Below, in pieces: positions 1-6,060 of a stretch of DNA of 6,663 nucleotides. This DNA is from Chlamydiota bacterium (GTDB lineage: Bacteria; Chlamydiota; Chlamydiia; Chlamydiales; Rhabdochlamydiaceae): contig JAAKFC010000087.1 in NCBI GenBank assembly GCA_011065225.1, positions 1-6,663 on the forward strand, in the 5' to 3' direction. Within the stretch, counting starts at the first letter, position 1. Every line of letters begins with the position of its first letter. The position numbers and the translations under genes were made by a program. The notes beneath the pieces are model-generated. The model was not told the DNA's origin and did no database searches. It was given only the letters and a program-made list of their open reading frames with translations.

Positions 1-225
1 GAATGTGAAGCCAAAGCAAGAACTAATAACTATAAGCCCTGTAGACAGCCCGCAATGCCTAACGGGCGATGTAGATTCCACGGTGGAAAAAGTTCTGGAG
101 CGAAAACAGAAGAAGGCAAAGAACAAATAAAAACTGCTAATTTAAAGCATGGCTTCTACTCTTCTAAGGCCATTCTAGAGAGGAGATTTTTAAAAAAATT
201 AATTAAATCTTCGCATCCCCAATGA
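1..225 (+). CDS. HGG-motif small Cys/His protein, 3' end (partial)
   Basis: An open frame runs in from the left edge and ends at TGA 223-225, giving 74 visible residues. It contains a short conserved module: Cys2, Cys14, then PAMPNGRCRFHGG (about residues 17-29, with Cys24 and His27), followed by S-S-G-A-K-T (31-36) and L-K-H-G (48-51). I recognise this arrangement from small proteins found in phages, Rickettsiales and Chlamydiae, where 'PAMxNGRCRxHGG.S.G.KT' is typical. The three Cys and one His could bind zinc, which is inference. The tail after residue 53 is Lys/Arg-rich. No function is established as far as I know. The start lies outside the window, so full length is unknown. It is separated from the downstream promoter by about 100 bases, so it is probably a separate transcription unit. 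Confidence 0.75.
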   Translation, partial: ECEAKARTNNYKPCRQPAMPNGRCRFHGGKSSGAKTEEGKEQIKTANLKHGFYSSKAILERRFLKKLIKSSHPQ

Positions 226-228
226 AAA

Positions 229-249
229 CTTCCACCCATATTTTGGAAG
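229..249 (+). other. Short inverted repeat just after the HGG gene
   Basis: CTTCCA (229-234) and TGGAAG (244-249) are perfect complements around a 9-nt loop, starting 4 nt after the stop of the HGG protein. No T-run follows, so it is not a convincing intrinsic terminator. It may help end or stabilise that transcript. The rest of 250-325 shows nothing I can identify. Confidence 0.3.
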
Positions 250-325
250 CTATCCCACTGAGTTAGTCTGGTAGAAAGTCTTTAGATGAACATTTCAGAG
301 TGGAATACTTCAATAATTTTTCCTC

Positions 326-354
326 TTGACTATACATTCATTTTATTTTACAAT
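326..354 (+). promoter_or_regulatory. Sigma-70-type promoter for the leader and operon
   Basis: TTGACT (326-331) and TACAAT (349-354) are separated by exactly 17 nt and each differs from consensus at one position. Transcription would start near 360-362, about 35 nt before the first leader-peptide start codon. This is the best promoter-like sequence upstream of the four-gene operon. No comparably good one is seen between 363 and 872, so the operon would carry a leader of about 510 nt. Confidence 0.75.
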
Positions 355-395
355 GGGGGCATGTCTATAAAGACCGTTATTATGGAAGGATAAAT

Positions 396-515
396 ATGTT
401 AAAGAAAATAGTTTGCAACACTCGAGGTTCCGCACCACTTACGTTGTGCATTCGTTCAACTGTATTTTCATCTTCTCTCCATTCTTTCTATCATCACGGG
501 CATTTCACCCATTAA
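396..515 (+). CDS. Putative His-rich leader peptide 1 (39 aa)
   Basis: ATG 396 is preceded by GGAAGGA (384-390) at 5-nt spacing and lies about 35 nt after the predicted transcription start. The peptide begins MLKKIVCNTRG and ends HSFYHHGHFTH. Histidines are at 29, 33, 34, 36 and 39, five in the last eleven residues, and the final codon before TAA is His. Its C-terminus matches that of the second leader peptide: both end H-S-x-x-x-H-G-H-x-x-H-stop. No membrane segment or enzyme domain can fit. A regulatory leader (ribosome pausing at His codons) or a small metal-binding peptide are both possible. I prefer the regulatory role because of position, but this is inference. Confidence 0.6.
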   Translation: MLKKIVCNTRGSAPLTLCIRSTVFSSSLHSFYHHGHFTH

Positions 516-540
516 TTTTTCACCAACATTTTTTTGAATT

Positions 541-563
541 CTATCTAATTTATTATTAGGTAG
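541..563 (+). other. Leader RNA hairpin A
   Basis: CTATCTAAT (541-549) pairs with ATTAGGTAG (555-563) around TTATT. All nine positions pair in RNA, one of them as U-G. It lies 26 nt after the stop codon of leader peptide 1. It is AU-rich and not followed by a clean U-run, so a pause or anti-terminator element is more likely than a strong terminator. Confidence 0.45.
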
Positions 564-587
564 TTGTTATAAATTATTGCAAAAGCT

Positions 588-617
588 GCCTTGAAAGGCT
601 AGGCCTTAATTGAGCCT
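588..617 (+). other. Overlapping alternative stems in the leader
   Basis: Four complementary blocks sit close together: GCCT (588-591), AGGC (596-599), GCCT (603-606) and AGCCT (613-617). Block two can pair with one (tetraloop), with three (3-nt loop), or as AGGCT 596-600 with 613-617. These pairings exclude one another, as expected of a switching leader. The stems are only 4-5 bp, so chance cannot be excluded. Confidence 0.3.
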
Positions 618-649
618 GATAAATTCGCTATCTACGGAGGGATAGTATC

Positions 650-763
650 ATGGATATATCTGAATTTGAAAGAGTAAGCCCTTGCTTACTTCGTCCTTCT
701 ATCTTTTTTTCTGGTAACTCTACCAGCCATTCTTCTCATTTGCATGGGCACCCTGCCCATTAA
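650..763 (+). CDS. Putative His-rich leader peptide 2 (37 aa)
   Basis: ATG 650 is preceded by GGAGGG (636-641) at 8-nt spacing. The peptide begins MDISEFERVSPC and ends SHSSHLHGHPAH. Histidines are at 27, 30, 32, 34 and 37, five in the last eleven residues, and the last sense codon is His, as in the first leader peptide. Aligned from the stop codon, the two share six of eleven terminal residues (H-S-x-x-x-H-G-H-x-x-H); further upstream both have an R-x-x-(I/V)-F-x-S stretch. The N-termini differ, which suggests selection on the C-terminus. Three hairpins overlap the ORF. It ends 109 nt before the first operon gene. The cis-regulatory role is inferred from position and composition. Confidence 0.6.
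   Translation: MDISEFERVSPCLLRPSIFFSGNSTSHSSHLHGHPAH
673..690 (+). other. Leader RNA hairpin B
   Basis: AGTAAGC (673-679) and GCTTACT (684-690) are perfect 7-bp complements with a 4-nt loop, lying within leader ORF 2. A run of seven T follows at 704-710, but 13 nt beyond the stem. That is too far for a standard intrinsic terminator, so a transcriptional pause hairpin is the more cautious reading. Confidence 0.45.
711..726 (+). other. Leader RNA hairpin C
   Basis: CTGGT (711-715) pairs with ACCAG (722-726) around a 6-nt loop, immediately upstream of the His-rich codons of leader ORF 2. It is short, but sits in line with hairpins B and D. Confidence 0.3.
744..760 (+). other. Leader RNA hairpin D over the His codons of leader 2
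   Basis: ATGGGCA (744-750) and TGCCCAT (754-760) form a perfect 7-bp stem with loop CCC, covering the last His-Gly-His-Pro-Ala-His codons and ending just before the stop. A ribosome translating or stalled here would melt it. Its internal GCACCCT (748-754) can instead pair with AGGGTGC at 819-825. A weaker counterpart (GGG/CCC around 7 nt) lies at the same place in leader ORF 1. Confidence 0.5.
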
Positions 764-791
764 TCCTAAAAAACTAAATTAATTTTTTAAA

Positions 792-822
792 TTTTTATTG
801 TTCCCAGGGATTTTCTCTAGGG
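792..822 (+). repeat. Direct repeat copy 1 (split by 9 nt)
   Basis: TTTTTATTG (792-800), nine intervening bases (801-809), then ATTTTCTCTAGGG (810-822). The same two blocks occur joined without a gap at 6201-6222, in the same orientation. This copy lies just upstream of the first operon gene and overlaps the region that could pair with leader hairpin D. It may be a conserved control element or a dispersed repeat. Confidence 0.5.
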
Positions 823-872
823 TGCTCTAAGTTATTTATAACCAGTTGATTAAAAATGAGAGGAACAATTTT

Positions 873-2006
873 ATGAGTATATATTTACGAACTTTATTGC
901 CAGGCAAACCAGGCACATTGGATACTTTATTCAATGGAGATGCCAATCGAGGGCTCGAACAGTATGCTTGTCTTCTGAGGATTGCTCAGGGGGCACTTAC
1001 TGCTTTTAAAGAGGGAAATTTCGAAGAGTTTGATGCTCTTGTAGGGGAAAATGCCTGTCAAATTCGAGCCGTTAAAGTTGCGATGATTGCATCGAAAAAC
1101 TTGGTAGACCCAAAACCCCTACTAGCTTCTATCCAAAAACGACATGAAGAGCTCCCAACTAGTGCTGAAAAAGGAAAATCCTTAGAGGCATTGTTAAAGG
1201 ACAAGGATATTCAGCTATCCTCTGAGGCTGCTTTTTTGTTGGAGGCTTATATCCTCACTGTTGCAAAAAGTATTGATGAGAGCCCTAGCCAGCTTAGGAG
1301 AATGGAAAAAGGTAGCCCAAATCAACTAGTGACGAAGTTGGGTGCTCCTTCTATTAATTTTGCGACTAATCTCACAAAGAAAGTGCGCATTTTTCTGTCC
1401 CAGGCTTCAGTCAAATTCGTGCAAGAGCAGGCTGATTCGCTTGGCGATAAACAACTGCAACGGATGGCTTCACAAGACTTTGAATTTAAATTTAAAGGAT
1501 GTTGGCCCTCTCTTCCAATGTTTTGGACTTACAAGACATTGCTTTTTGCTGCGAGGCAAGAAGGTATCCCCTTGATTTTCCGAGTTCGTTTTCAGGCCAC
1601 TGACGATGGGTTTCGCCAAATCCGGCAAACGTATCTCTTTTTGAAACCCGGTGAGAAGAGCTATGAGCTGTGCGATCCTTCACAAGAAGATCGAAAAAAA
1701 GCGATGATTTTTATAGATGGGGTGGCTCAGGCGAAGCTAAGTGACCTCCCCACCAACCAACAATGGAAGGAGAATCTATCTTCCCGTAACTTGGAAGCTA
1801 TTTTCGCTGGAGCTGCTGCGCACAGGCAGTACCCAGATGTAAAGGAAGATTCCCGCATAAAGGCTCTCCAAGATGAAGAGTTTTTAAAAAGTCAGCAGCT
1901 AGCTCAACAAGCAGGCTTTTCTGAGGAAAATCCAAGCATGTTTTTCATTCAGCACGTTTATCCTATTTCTCTTGGGAAAGCAATAGATAAACTAGGAGCC
2001 GAATGA
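873..2006 (+). CDS. Unrecognised 377-aa protein, first gene of the operon
   Basis: I do not recognise this protein. ATG 873 is chosen over an in-frame TTG at 846 because GAGAGGA (858-864) lies 8 nt before it. The protein has no signal peptide or membrane segment and is probably cytosolic. Roughly the first 200 residues read as helical and charged. The second half looks like a mixed alpha/beta domain, with an aromatic segment (around F-W-T-Y-K-T) and a strand-rich stretch (around F-R-V-R-F-Q-A-T). It is followed by a helical tail ending near the hydrophobic F-F-I-Q-H-V-Y. I see no nucleotide-binding or metal-site signature. Its stop overlaps the start of the permease gene, so the two are translationally coupled. 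It may be lineage-restricted. An enzyme on the same substrate or an accessory/regulatory protein are both possible; neither is shown by the sequence. Confidence 0.85.
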   Translation: MSIYLRTLLPGKPGTLDTLFNGDANRGLEQYACLLRIAQGALTAFKEGNFEEFDALVGENACQIRAVKVAMIASKNLVDPKPLLASIQKRHEELPTSAEKGKSLEALLKDKDIQLSSEAAFLLEAYILTVAKSIDESPSQLRRMEKGSPNQLVTKLGAPSINFATNLTKKVRIFLSQASVKFVQEQADSLGDKQLQRMASQDFEFKFKGCWPSLPMFWTYKTLLFAARQEGIPLIFRVRFQATDDGFRQIRQTYLFLKPGEKSYELCDPSQEDRKKAMIFIDGVAQAKLSDLPTNQQWKENLSSRNLEAIFAGAAAHRQYPDVKEDSRIKALQDEEFLKSQQLAQQAGFSEENPSMFFIQHVYPISLGKAIDKLGAE

Positions 2007-3211
2007 TGAAAAAGCAATCTTGGTGGCAACTCTTGAGTATTCAAGCAGGGGGGACTCTTTGCCTCCCTGTGATTATGATGGGACAGCTTATCTGTCAAAA
2101 ATATGGGTGGTTAGCAGCTTGCCTGTGTTTGGGGATTGGGAATCTATTTTTGCTGGGCATCGGATTGTTGCTTGCTTCTTTGAGCACCCATAGGCCTAAA
2201 AGTACTGTCGAGCAAGCTGCCAGCTACTTTGGCAACAAAGGGAGGATTCTTTTTGCCTCGTTGATGATTTTTTCGATGTTGGGTTGGTTTGGGATCCAGC
2301 TAAACATGATGAGTCTGAGTCTTGGACATCTGTTTGAAATGATGGGGATTGTACTCAATCCCCTTTTTCTCAACATAAGCATTGGAATTGCGATGAGCTG
2401 CGTGATGTGTTTTGGAATGAAGGCCATGAAATGGTTGTCTAACCTCACTTCCCCTTTGATGGGATTGACGCTACTCTATGCGATTTTTTTCTCAACAGGA
2501 ACTTTTGCCCCTATTGCTCCCTTATCGATTTCTTTTCTCGGCGGAGTTTCTCTGATTATTGGCGCCAATATTGCGGCGGTCATTGATTTGCCTACCTTTT
2601 TTCAATACGCAAAGTCAAAAAGAGATGCCCAAATCTGCATCTGGTTGCTTTTTGGCTTGATCGTCCCCTTTATCGAGGGGGTTGGCATTTTCCTAACGGT
2701 AATGACGCAGGGAGCTTCAATCCTAGGGGTATTACAATCTGGAGGTGGAATGCTATGGAATATCTGGGTGAGCTGTTTTGTGATTTTTGCAGGATGGACA
2801 ACAAACAACGCCAATCTATACTCTGCCATCGCATCTTCTTATTCTCTTCCTGGGAAGCTCCCTTCTATAGGGCGGACTCTGGCTCTTGGCCTTTTGGGCA
2901 TTCTATTTGCATGTCTCAATCCTCTTGGAAATATTGAAGCTATTCTCAACATGATTGGCATTTCAGTTGGGGGGATGGGAGCTGTCATGATTTCGAATTT
3001 CCTTTTGGAAAAAAAATATAAAACCCCTTCTTGGATTTCTTTTTTGAGTTGGATTCTTGGAGTCACTTTGGGGATCTCATCCGCAGCCTTTGGGGTCTTC
3101 ATCACAGGGGTTCCAGCTTTTGATGCTTTTATTACAGCATCTGTTTCGCAAATTATTTTAAGTTTTATTTTTGGAGAGAGGTATATTTATGAAACAAATA
3201 ACAGTCAATGA
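2006..3211 (+). CDS. NCS1-family (CodB-like) cytosine/hydantoin-type permease
   Basis: This is a 401-aa integral inner-membrane protein with about 12 hydrophobic segments, close to the usual length of CodB-type NCS1 transporters. CodB-like features include QAGGTLCLP near the N-terminus (13-21), GWFGIQ (93-98), DLPTFFQYAKSKRDAQ (194-209, like the D-[FL]-x-R-F...A stretch after TM5), GWTTNNANLYS (263-273, CodB has IWTTNDNALY) and GGMGAVMISNFLL (322-334). The family imports cytosine, allantoin, uracil or hydantoins by cation symport. The enzyme genes that follow favour a hydantoin-, thiohydantoin- or imidazolone-like substrate, but specificity cannot be read from sequence. SD AGGAG (1994-1998) fits ATG 2006 (7-nt gap) better than the adjacent ATG at 2003 (4 nt). 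The 3' end overlaps the next gene by 23 nt. Confidence 0.85.
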   Translation: MKKQSWWQLLSIQAGGTLCLPVIMMGQLICQKYGWLAACLCLGIGNLFLLGIGLLLASLSTHRPKSTVEQAASYFGNKGRILFASLMIFSMLGWFGIQLNMMSLSLGHLFEMMGIVLNPLFLNISIGIAMSCVMCFGMKAMKWLSNLTSPLMGLTLLYAIFFSTGTFAPIAPLSISFLGGVSLIIGANIAAVIDLPTFFQYAKSKRDAQICIWLLFGLIVPFIEGVGIFLTVMTQGASILGVLQSGGGMLWNIWVSCFVIFAGWTTNNANLYSAIASSYSLPGKLPSIGRTLALGLLGILFACLNPLGNIEAILNMIGISVGGMGAVMISNFLLEKKYKTPSWISFLSWILGVTLGISSAAFGVFITGVPAFDAFITASVSQIILSFIFGERYIYETNNSQ

Positions 3212-4247
3212 CTTAGAAAAATTAAGTATCGGAAGCGCAATTTTGGGTTCCGGAGGAGGTGGGGATCCATCATATCCTCTTCTTATGGTGAAGAACGCGA
3301 TTGAAAAATATGGGCCAATCGATGTGATTTCCATCGAAGATCTGAAGGAAAATGATTTAGTCATTCCCCTTTCATTCATGGGAGCTCCCTTAATTAATAC
3401 TGAGAGGTTGCAAAGTGGCATTGAGCTCGAGGCACTCCTTCAAACGATTGAAAAAAGACTGGGGCAAAAACCTACAGTATTAATGCCAGCCGAAATTGGA
3501 GGGGCAAATGCATTCACCCCTCTTCTAATCGCTGCAAAATGGAAAATCCCCGTTTTAGATGCAGATATGATTGGAAGGGCTTTTCCCGAGCTCCAGATGA
3601 GTAGCTGCTATCTGAAACAACTCAGCGCGACGCCTGCTGTGATGGCCGATTGCATGGGAAATACTGTTATCTTGGAGACCCGCGATGCCAACACTTTGGA
3701 ACGAATGGCAAGGGCGATCACAGTAGCAATGGGATCTAGTAGCGCGGTGGGATTCTATTTCATGTCTGGATCCGATGTTGCAGGCTCGGTTGTCCCCAAC
3801 ACTCTCTCTCAAGCTTTGGAGCTCGGCGAAATTATCATTAAAGCGCGAGAAGAAGGCGCAGATCCCATAAGTGCCATTATCGAAGCATCGAATGGAAGGC
3901 TTTTAGGCAGAGGAACACTGATTGATATTGACCAATCGATTGAAGGGGGATTCTTACAAGGATCTACATCTATTCTCTGTGAGGAAGGGAAAATAAAGCT
4001 TTTTTATCAAAATGAGTTTCTCCTAGCAAAAAAAGGTGAAGATTTACTTGGCTCGACGCCAGAGCTTCTAGTTCTTCTGGAGGAAAATAGTGGGACCCCC
4101 CTCACGAGTGAAACTCTTCGCTATGGCCTACAAGTGGCTTTAATTGCGATTCCATCTCCTGAAATTTGGCAGACCCCCGAGGGCCTTGAGTTAGTTGGAC
4201 CTCAAGTGTTTGGTTATAAATCGACTCTAGGGGAGGCAATTTTATGA
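3189..4247 (+). CDS. DUF917 / S-methyl-thiohydantoin desulfurase-like protein
   Basis: 352 aa, matching the DUF917 family (now named for an S-methyl-thiohydantoin desulfurase). Hallmarks are the Gly-rich GSGGGGDP near the N-terminus (20-27), EIGGANAF (102-109) and D-A-D-M-I-G-R-A-F-P-E (124-134), the usual family signature for a conserved acidic pocket. The C-terminal part contains the G-x-L-x-x-(G/D)-x-G-T-I-D region (about R-G-T-L-I-D). Members are typically about 350-370 aa and sit next to hydantoinase/oxoprolinase genes, as here. The named member acts on a sulfur-substituted hydantoin from ergothioneine breakdown; other members likely use other hydantoin-like rings. ATG 3189 has GGAGAGAGG (3173-3181) 7 nt upstream and is preferred to an in-frame TTG at 3171. 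It overlaps the permease by 23 nt and the next gene by ATGA. Confidence 0.9.
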   Translation: MKQITVNDLEKLSIGSAILGSGGGGDPSYPLLMVKNAIEKYGPIDVISIEDLKENDLVIPLSFMGAPLINTERLQSGIELEALLQTIEKRLGQKPTVLMPAEIGGANAFTPLLIAAKWKIPVLDADMIGRAFPELQMSSCYLKQLSATPAVMADCMGNTVILETRDANTLERMARAITVAMGSSSAVGFYFMSGSDVAGSVVPNTLSQALELGEIIIKAREEGADPISAIIEASNGRLLGRGTLIDIDQSIEGGFLQGSTSILCEEGKIKLFYQNEFLLAKKGEDLLGSTPELLVLLEENSGTPLTSETLRYGLQVALIAIPSPEIWQTPEGLELVGPQVFGYKSTLGEAIL

Positions 4248-5779
4248 TTATAGGTATAGATATCGGTGGGACCAACACAGACGCAGTCCTCATAGACAAA
4301 AATGAAAACTTGATCTGTTTTGCCAAAACGGTAACCACAGAAGATATTAGCAATGGGTTTTATACAGTTCTTAAAGAAGTATTAGAAAAAAGCCGTGTGC
4401 GTCCAGATACAATTGAAGGAATCTATGTAGGGACGACTCACGCGACAAATGCAATTCTACAAAAGAAAAATCTCAATCAGGTAGGGGTAATCCGATTAGC
4501 AGGGCAACGACCCGATGTGCTTCCCGCAGCATATGCATGGCCAAAAGATCTCAGGGATGCGATTCTCTTTGGCGCCGAAACAATAGGTGGGGGCTATGAA
4601 TGTCATGGTGGCGAGCTCTCTCCTCTTTCAGATGCAGAGATTCGAGACGCCGTAAAAAAGCTCCTTGAAAATGGGGTGAATAGCATTGCCGTGATTGGTG
4701 TTTTCTCTCCTTTGAATGACATGCAGGAAAAGAGAGTAGCCGAAGTGATTCAAGAGTGTGCAGGCCCTCATTTCCCCATTTCTGTTTCTTCTCAAATCGG
4801 GGGAATTGGGTTTATAGAGCGGGAAAATTCCACAATTTTAAATGCGTCTTTAAAAAAGGTGATGCAGATGGGGTTTGTTTCTCTGCAACAGAAGTGTGAT
4901 CAATTGAGGCTTTCTTGTCCTTTAATGATCACACAGAATGATGGAAGCTTAATTAGCATTGAGCGGGCGATGGATTACCCCGTATTGACAATTTCCGCAG
5001 GTCCGACGAACTCGTTTATTGGGGGATCGAAGCTAGCTGGATTAGAGGATGCTATTGTGGTTGACATTGGGGGGACCTCTTCGGATGCAGGCATTGTTCG
5101 CCGAGGCTTTCCTTTGAGAAGTTTGAATAAATCCAACATTGGGGGAATTTCTCTCAATTTCCCGATGCCCGATGTTTTGTCCATCGCACTTGGAGGAGGC
5201 AGTGTCATCAGCTACTTTAAAAACGAGCCTGTAATTGGTCCTGAAAGCATTGCAAAAAAGCTTATGAAAGATGCCGTCAGTTTTGGAGGGGATATTTTAA
5301 CTCTTACAGATATCGCCCTTTTCAAGGGACATATAAACATTTCAGGAGCAAAGGTTCCATTCATATCAGATGCGGATAAGATTTTTGACCAAGTTAGGAA
5401 CAAACTCAGCGATTTGGTTTTAAAAATTAGAGGGGAATACACGGAATTTCCTGTCGTAATGGTGGGAGGGGGGTCAGCGCTTCTCGCATCAACGCTTCCC
5501 GGGAAGCACTATCAAATCCCCCCAAGCTATCAAGTTGCCAATGCATATGGAGCTGCTTTAGCAGAGATTTCAGGGACGGTAGATACCGTCCTCAGCTTGG
5601 AAAACCGAGAAGAAACTTTAGAAAAGGTGTATGAATCGGCAAAAAAAAGAGCATTAGAACAAGGAGCAGACATTAAAACGTTAAGACTTGTAGACCAACA
5701 AATCCTCCCCTACTCATATGTCCCGAACAAGATGGCCCGGATAGTCGTGCGTTTTTGTGGTAAAAAGATCAGAAGGTAG
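4244..5779 (+). CDS. Hydantoinase/oxoprolinase family protein (HyuA-like)
   Basis: 511 aa with the actin-like ATPase fold signatures of HyuA/oxoprolinase proteins. They are the phosphate-1 loop IGIDIGGTNTDAVLID (3-18), TTHATNAIL (64-72), QNDGS (231-235), S-A-G-P-T-N-S (251-257), a second phosphate loop DIGGTSSDAG (274-283) and VMVGGGSALL (405-414). Classical HyuA subunits are near 680-700 aa; this shorter form of about 510 aa is the type usually paired with DUF917 genes, so it is probably complete. HyuA-family enzymes use ATP to open hydantoin or 5-oxoproline rings. No HyuB partner is present, so either DUF917 is the partner or HyuB is not needed. SD GGGGAGG (4230-4236) lies 7 nt before ATG 4244, and the start overlaps the previous stop (ATGA). 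Confidence 0.9.
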   Translation: MIIGIDIGGTNTDAVLIDKNENLICFAKTVTTEDISNGFYTVLKEVLEKSRVRPDTIEGIYVGTTHATNAILQKKNLNQVGVIRLAGQRPDVLPAAYAWPKDLRDAILFGAETIGGGYECHGGELSPLSDAEIRDAVKKLLENGVNSIAVIGVFSPLNDMQEKRVAEVIQECAGPHFPISVSSQIGGIGFIERENSTILNASLKKVMQMGFVSLQQKCDQLRLSCPLMITQNDGSLISIERAMDYPVLTISAGPTNSFIGGSKLAGLEDAIVVDIGGTSSDAGIVRRGFPLRSLNKSNIGGISLNFPMPDVLSIALGGGSVISYFKNEPVIGPESIAKKLMKDAVSFGGDILTLTDIALFKGHINISGAKVPFISDADKIFDQVRNKLSDLVLKIRGEYTEFPVVMVGGGSALLASTLPGKHYQIPPSYQVANAYGAALAEISGTVDTVLSLENREETLEKVYESAKKRALEQGADIKTLRLVDQQILPYSYVPNKMARIVVRFCGKKIRR

Positions 5780-5906
5780 AACCACTCCAAATATGGTCCA
5801 CATTCTCAGTGGGAATCGTGCGCGGTCAGCTCAGAACTTTTTTTCCTTCTCCTTTAAAAAAGGTGTTACCTATCATCGGATATTCTCATTCGAACTGGAG
5901 GTGACG
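5780..5906 (+). other. Gap after the operon, no clear terminator
   Basis: This gap contains minor inverted repeats, for example CCAC/GTGG around ATTCTCA near 5799-5813, and a T-run at 5838-5844. No GC stem abuts the T-run, so I cannot name the operon terminator. Readthrough into the 31-codon ORF at 5907 is possible. Confidence 0.35.
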
Positions 5907-6002
5907 ATGCGCGTAAAAGAAAAAAATACGCAAATTTTACGCACTCGGACACATAAAACTGGCCAAAAAGAGCCCAAGCTAGCACAATTGATCATTCGTT
6001 AA
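5907..6002 (+). CDS. Putative 31-aa basic peptide with an ideal SD
   Basis: ATG 5907 follows GGAGGTGA (5897-5904), an 8-nt perfect match to the 16S anti-SD. The spacing to the start is short when the whole match is counted, but normal from the GGAGG core. The peptide, MRVKEKNTQILRTRTHKTGQ followed by 11 more residues ending L-I-I-R, is rich in Lys/Arg/Thr and has no signal peptide or membrane segment. The frame extends upstream to a GTG at 5757 inside the HyuA-like gene, but without an SD there. I do not recognise it. It lies 58 nt before a tRNA-Tyr remnant, so it could be a small gene of the island, the remnant of a larger gene, or a chance ORF. Confidence 0.35.
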   Translation: MRVKEKNTQILRTRTHKTGQKEPKLAQLIIR

Positions 6003-6060
6003 GTTATTGATTTTATAAGGCCTGTGTCATGTGGTTTGAGCTGATTAAGAATAGAATACC

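Larger units (their letters stand above)
361..872 (+). promoter_or_regulatory. Long structured 5' leader with two His-rich peptides
   Basis: This stretch between the promoter and the first operon gene carries no long gene. It holds two short ORFs, each with a good SD sequence (396-515 and 650-763), a 9-bp hairpin at 541-563, overlapping alternative stems at 588-617, and three hairpins inside the second ORF. A 7-nt segment at 748-754 is complementary both to the local hairpin context and to 819-825. The layout resembles an attenuation or translation-coupled leader. I see no textbook terminator (GC-rich stem directly followed by a U-run), so the output mechanism is uncertain. Confidence 0.55.

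Noticed and set aside
673..710. Intrinsic terminator inside leader ORF 2
   Set aside because: The 7-bp stem is only about half GC and the seven-T run starts 13 nt after it, so the geometry is wrong for a standard terminator. Kept as a possible pause hairpin.
469..763. Minus-strand small ORFs opposite the leader peptides (starting MGEMP... and MGRVP...)
   Set aside because: They read the same codons in reverse (His codons become Met/Val), so their similarity is a by-product. The plus strand has good SDs and a promoter; the minus strand has only weak ones, and one frame is just 13-14 codons long.
846..872. Upstream TTG start for the first operon gene
   Set aside because: No SD in front of TTG 846, while ATG 873 has GAGAGGA at 8-nt spacing.
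1342..1575. Other frame ORFs within the operon genes (for example 1342-1575 plus, 2839-3105 minus, 3555-3812 minus, 5212-5442 minus)
   Set aside because: They overlap well-supported genes, lack SDs and recognisable domains, and read as out-of-frame shadows.
5757..6002. 81-codon ORF starting at GTG 5757
   Set aside because: It begins inside the HyuA-like gene with no SD. The in-frame ATG 5907 has a perfect SD, so only the short form is proposed.
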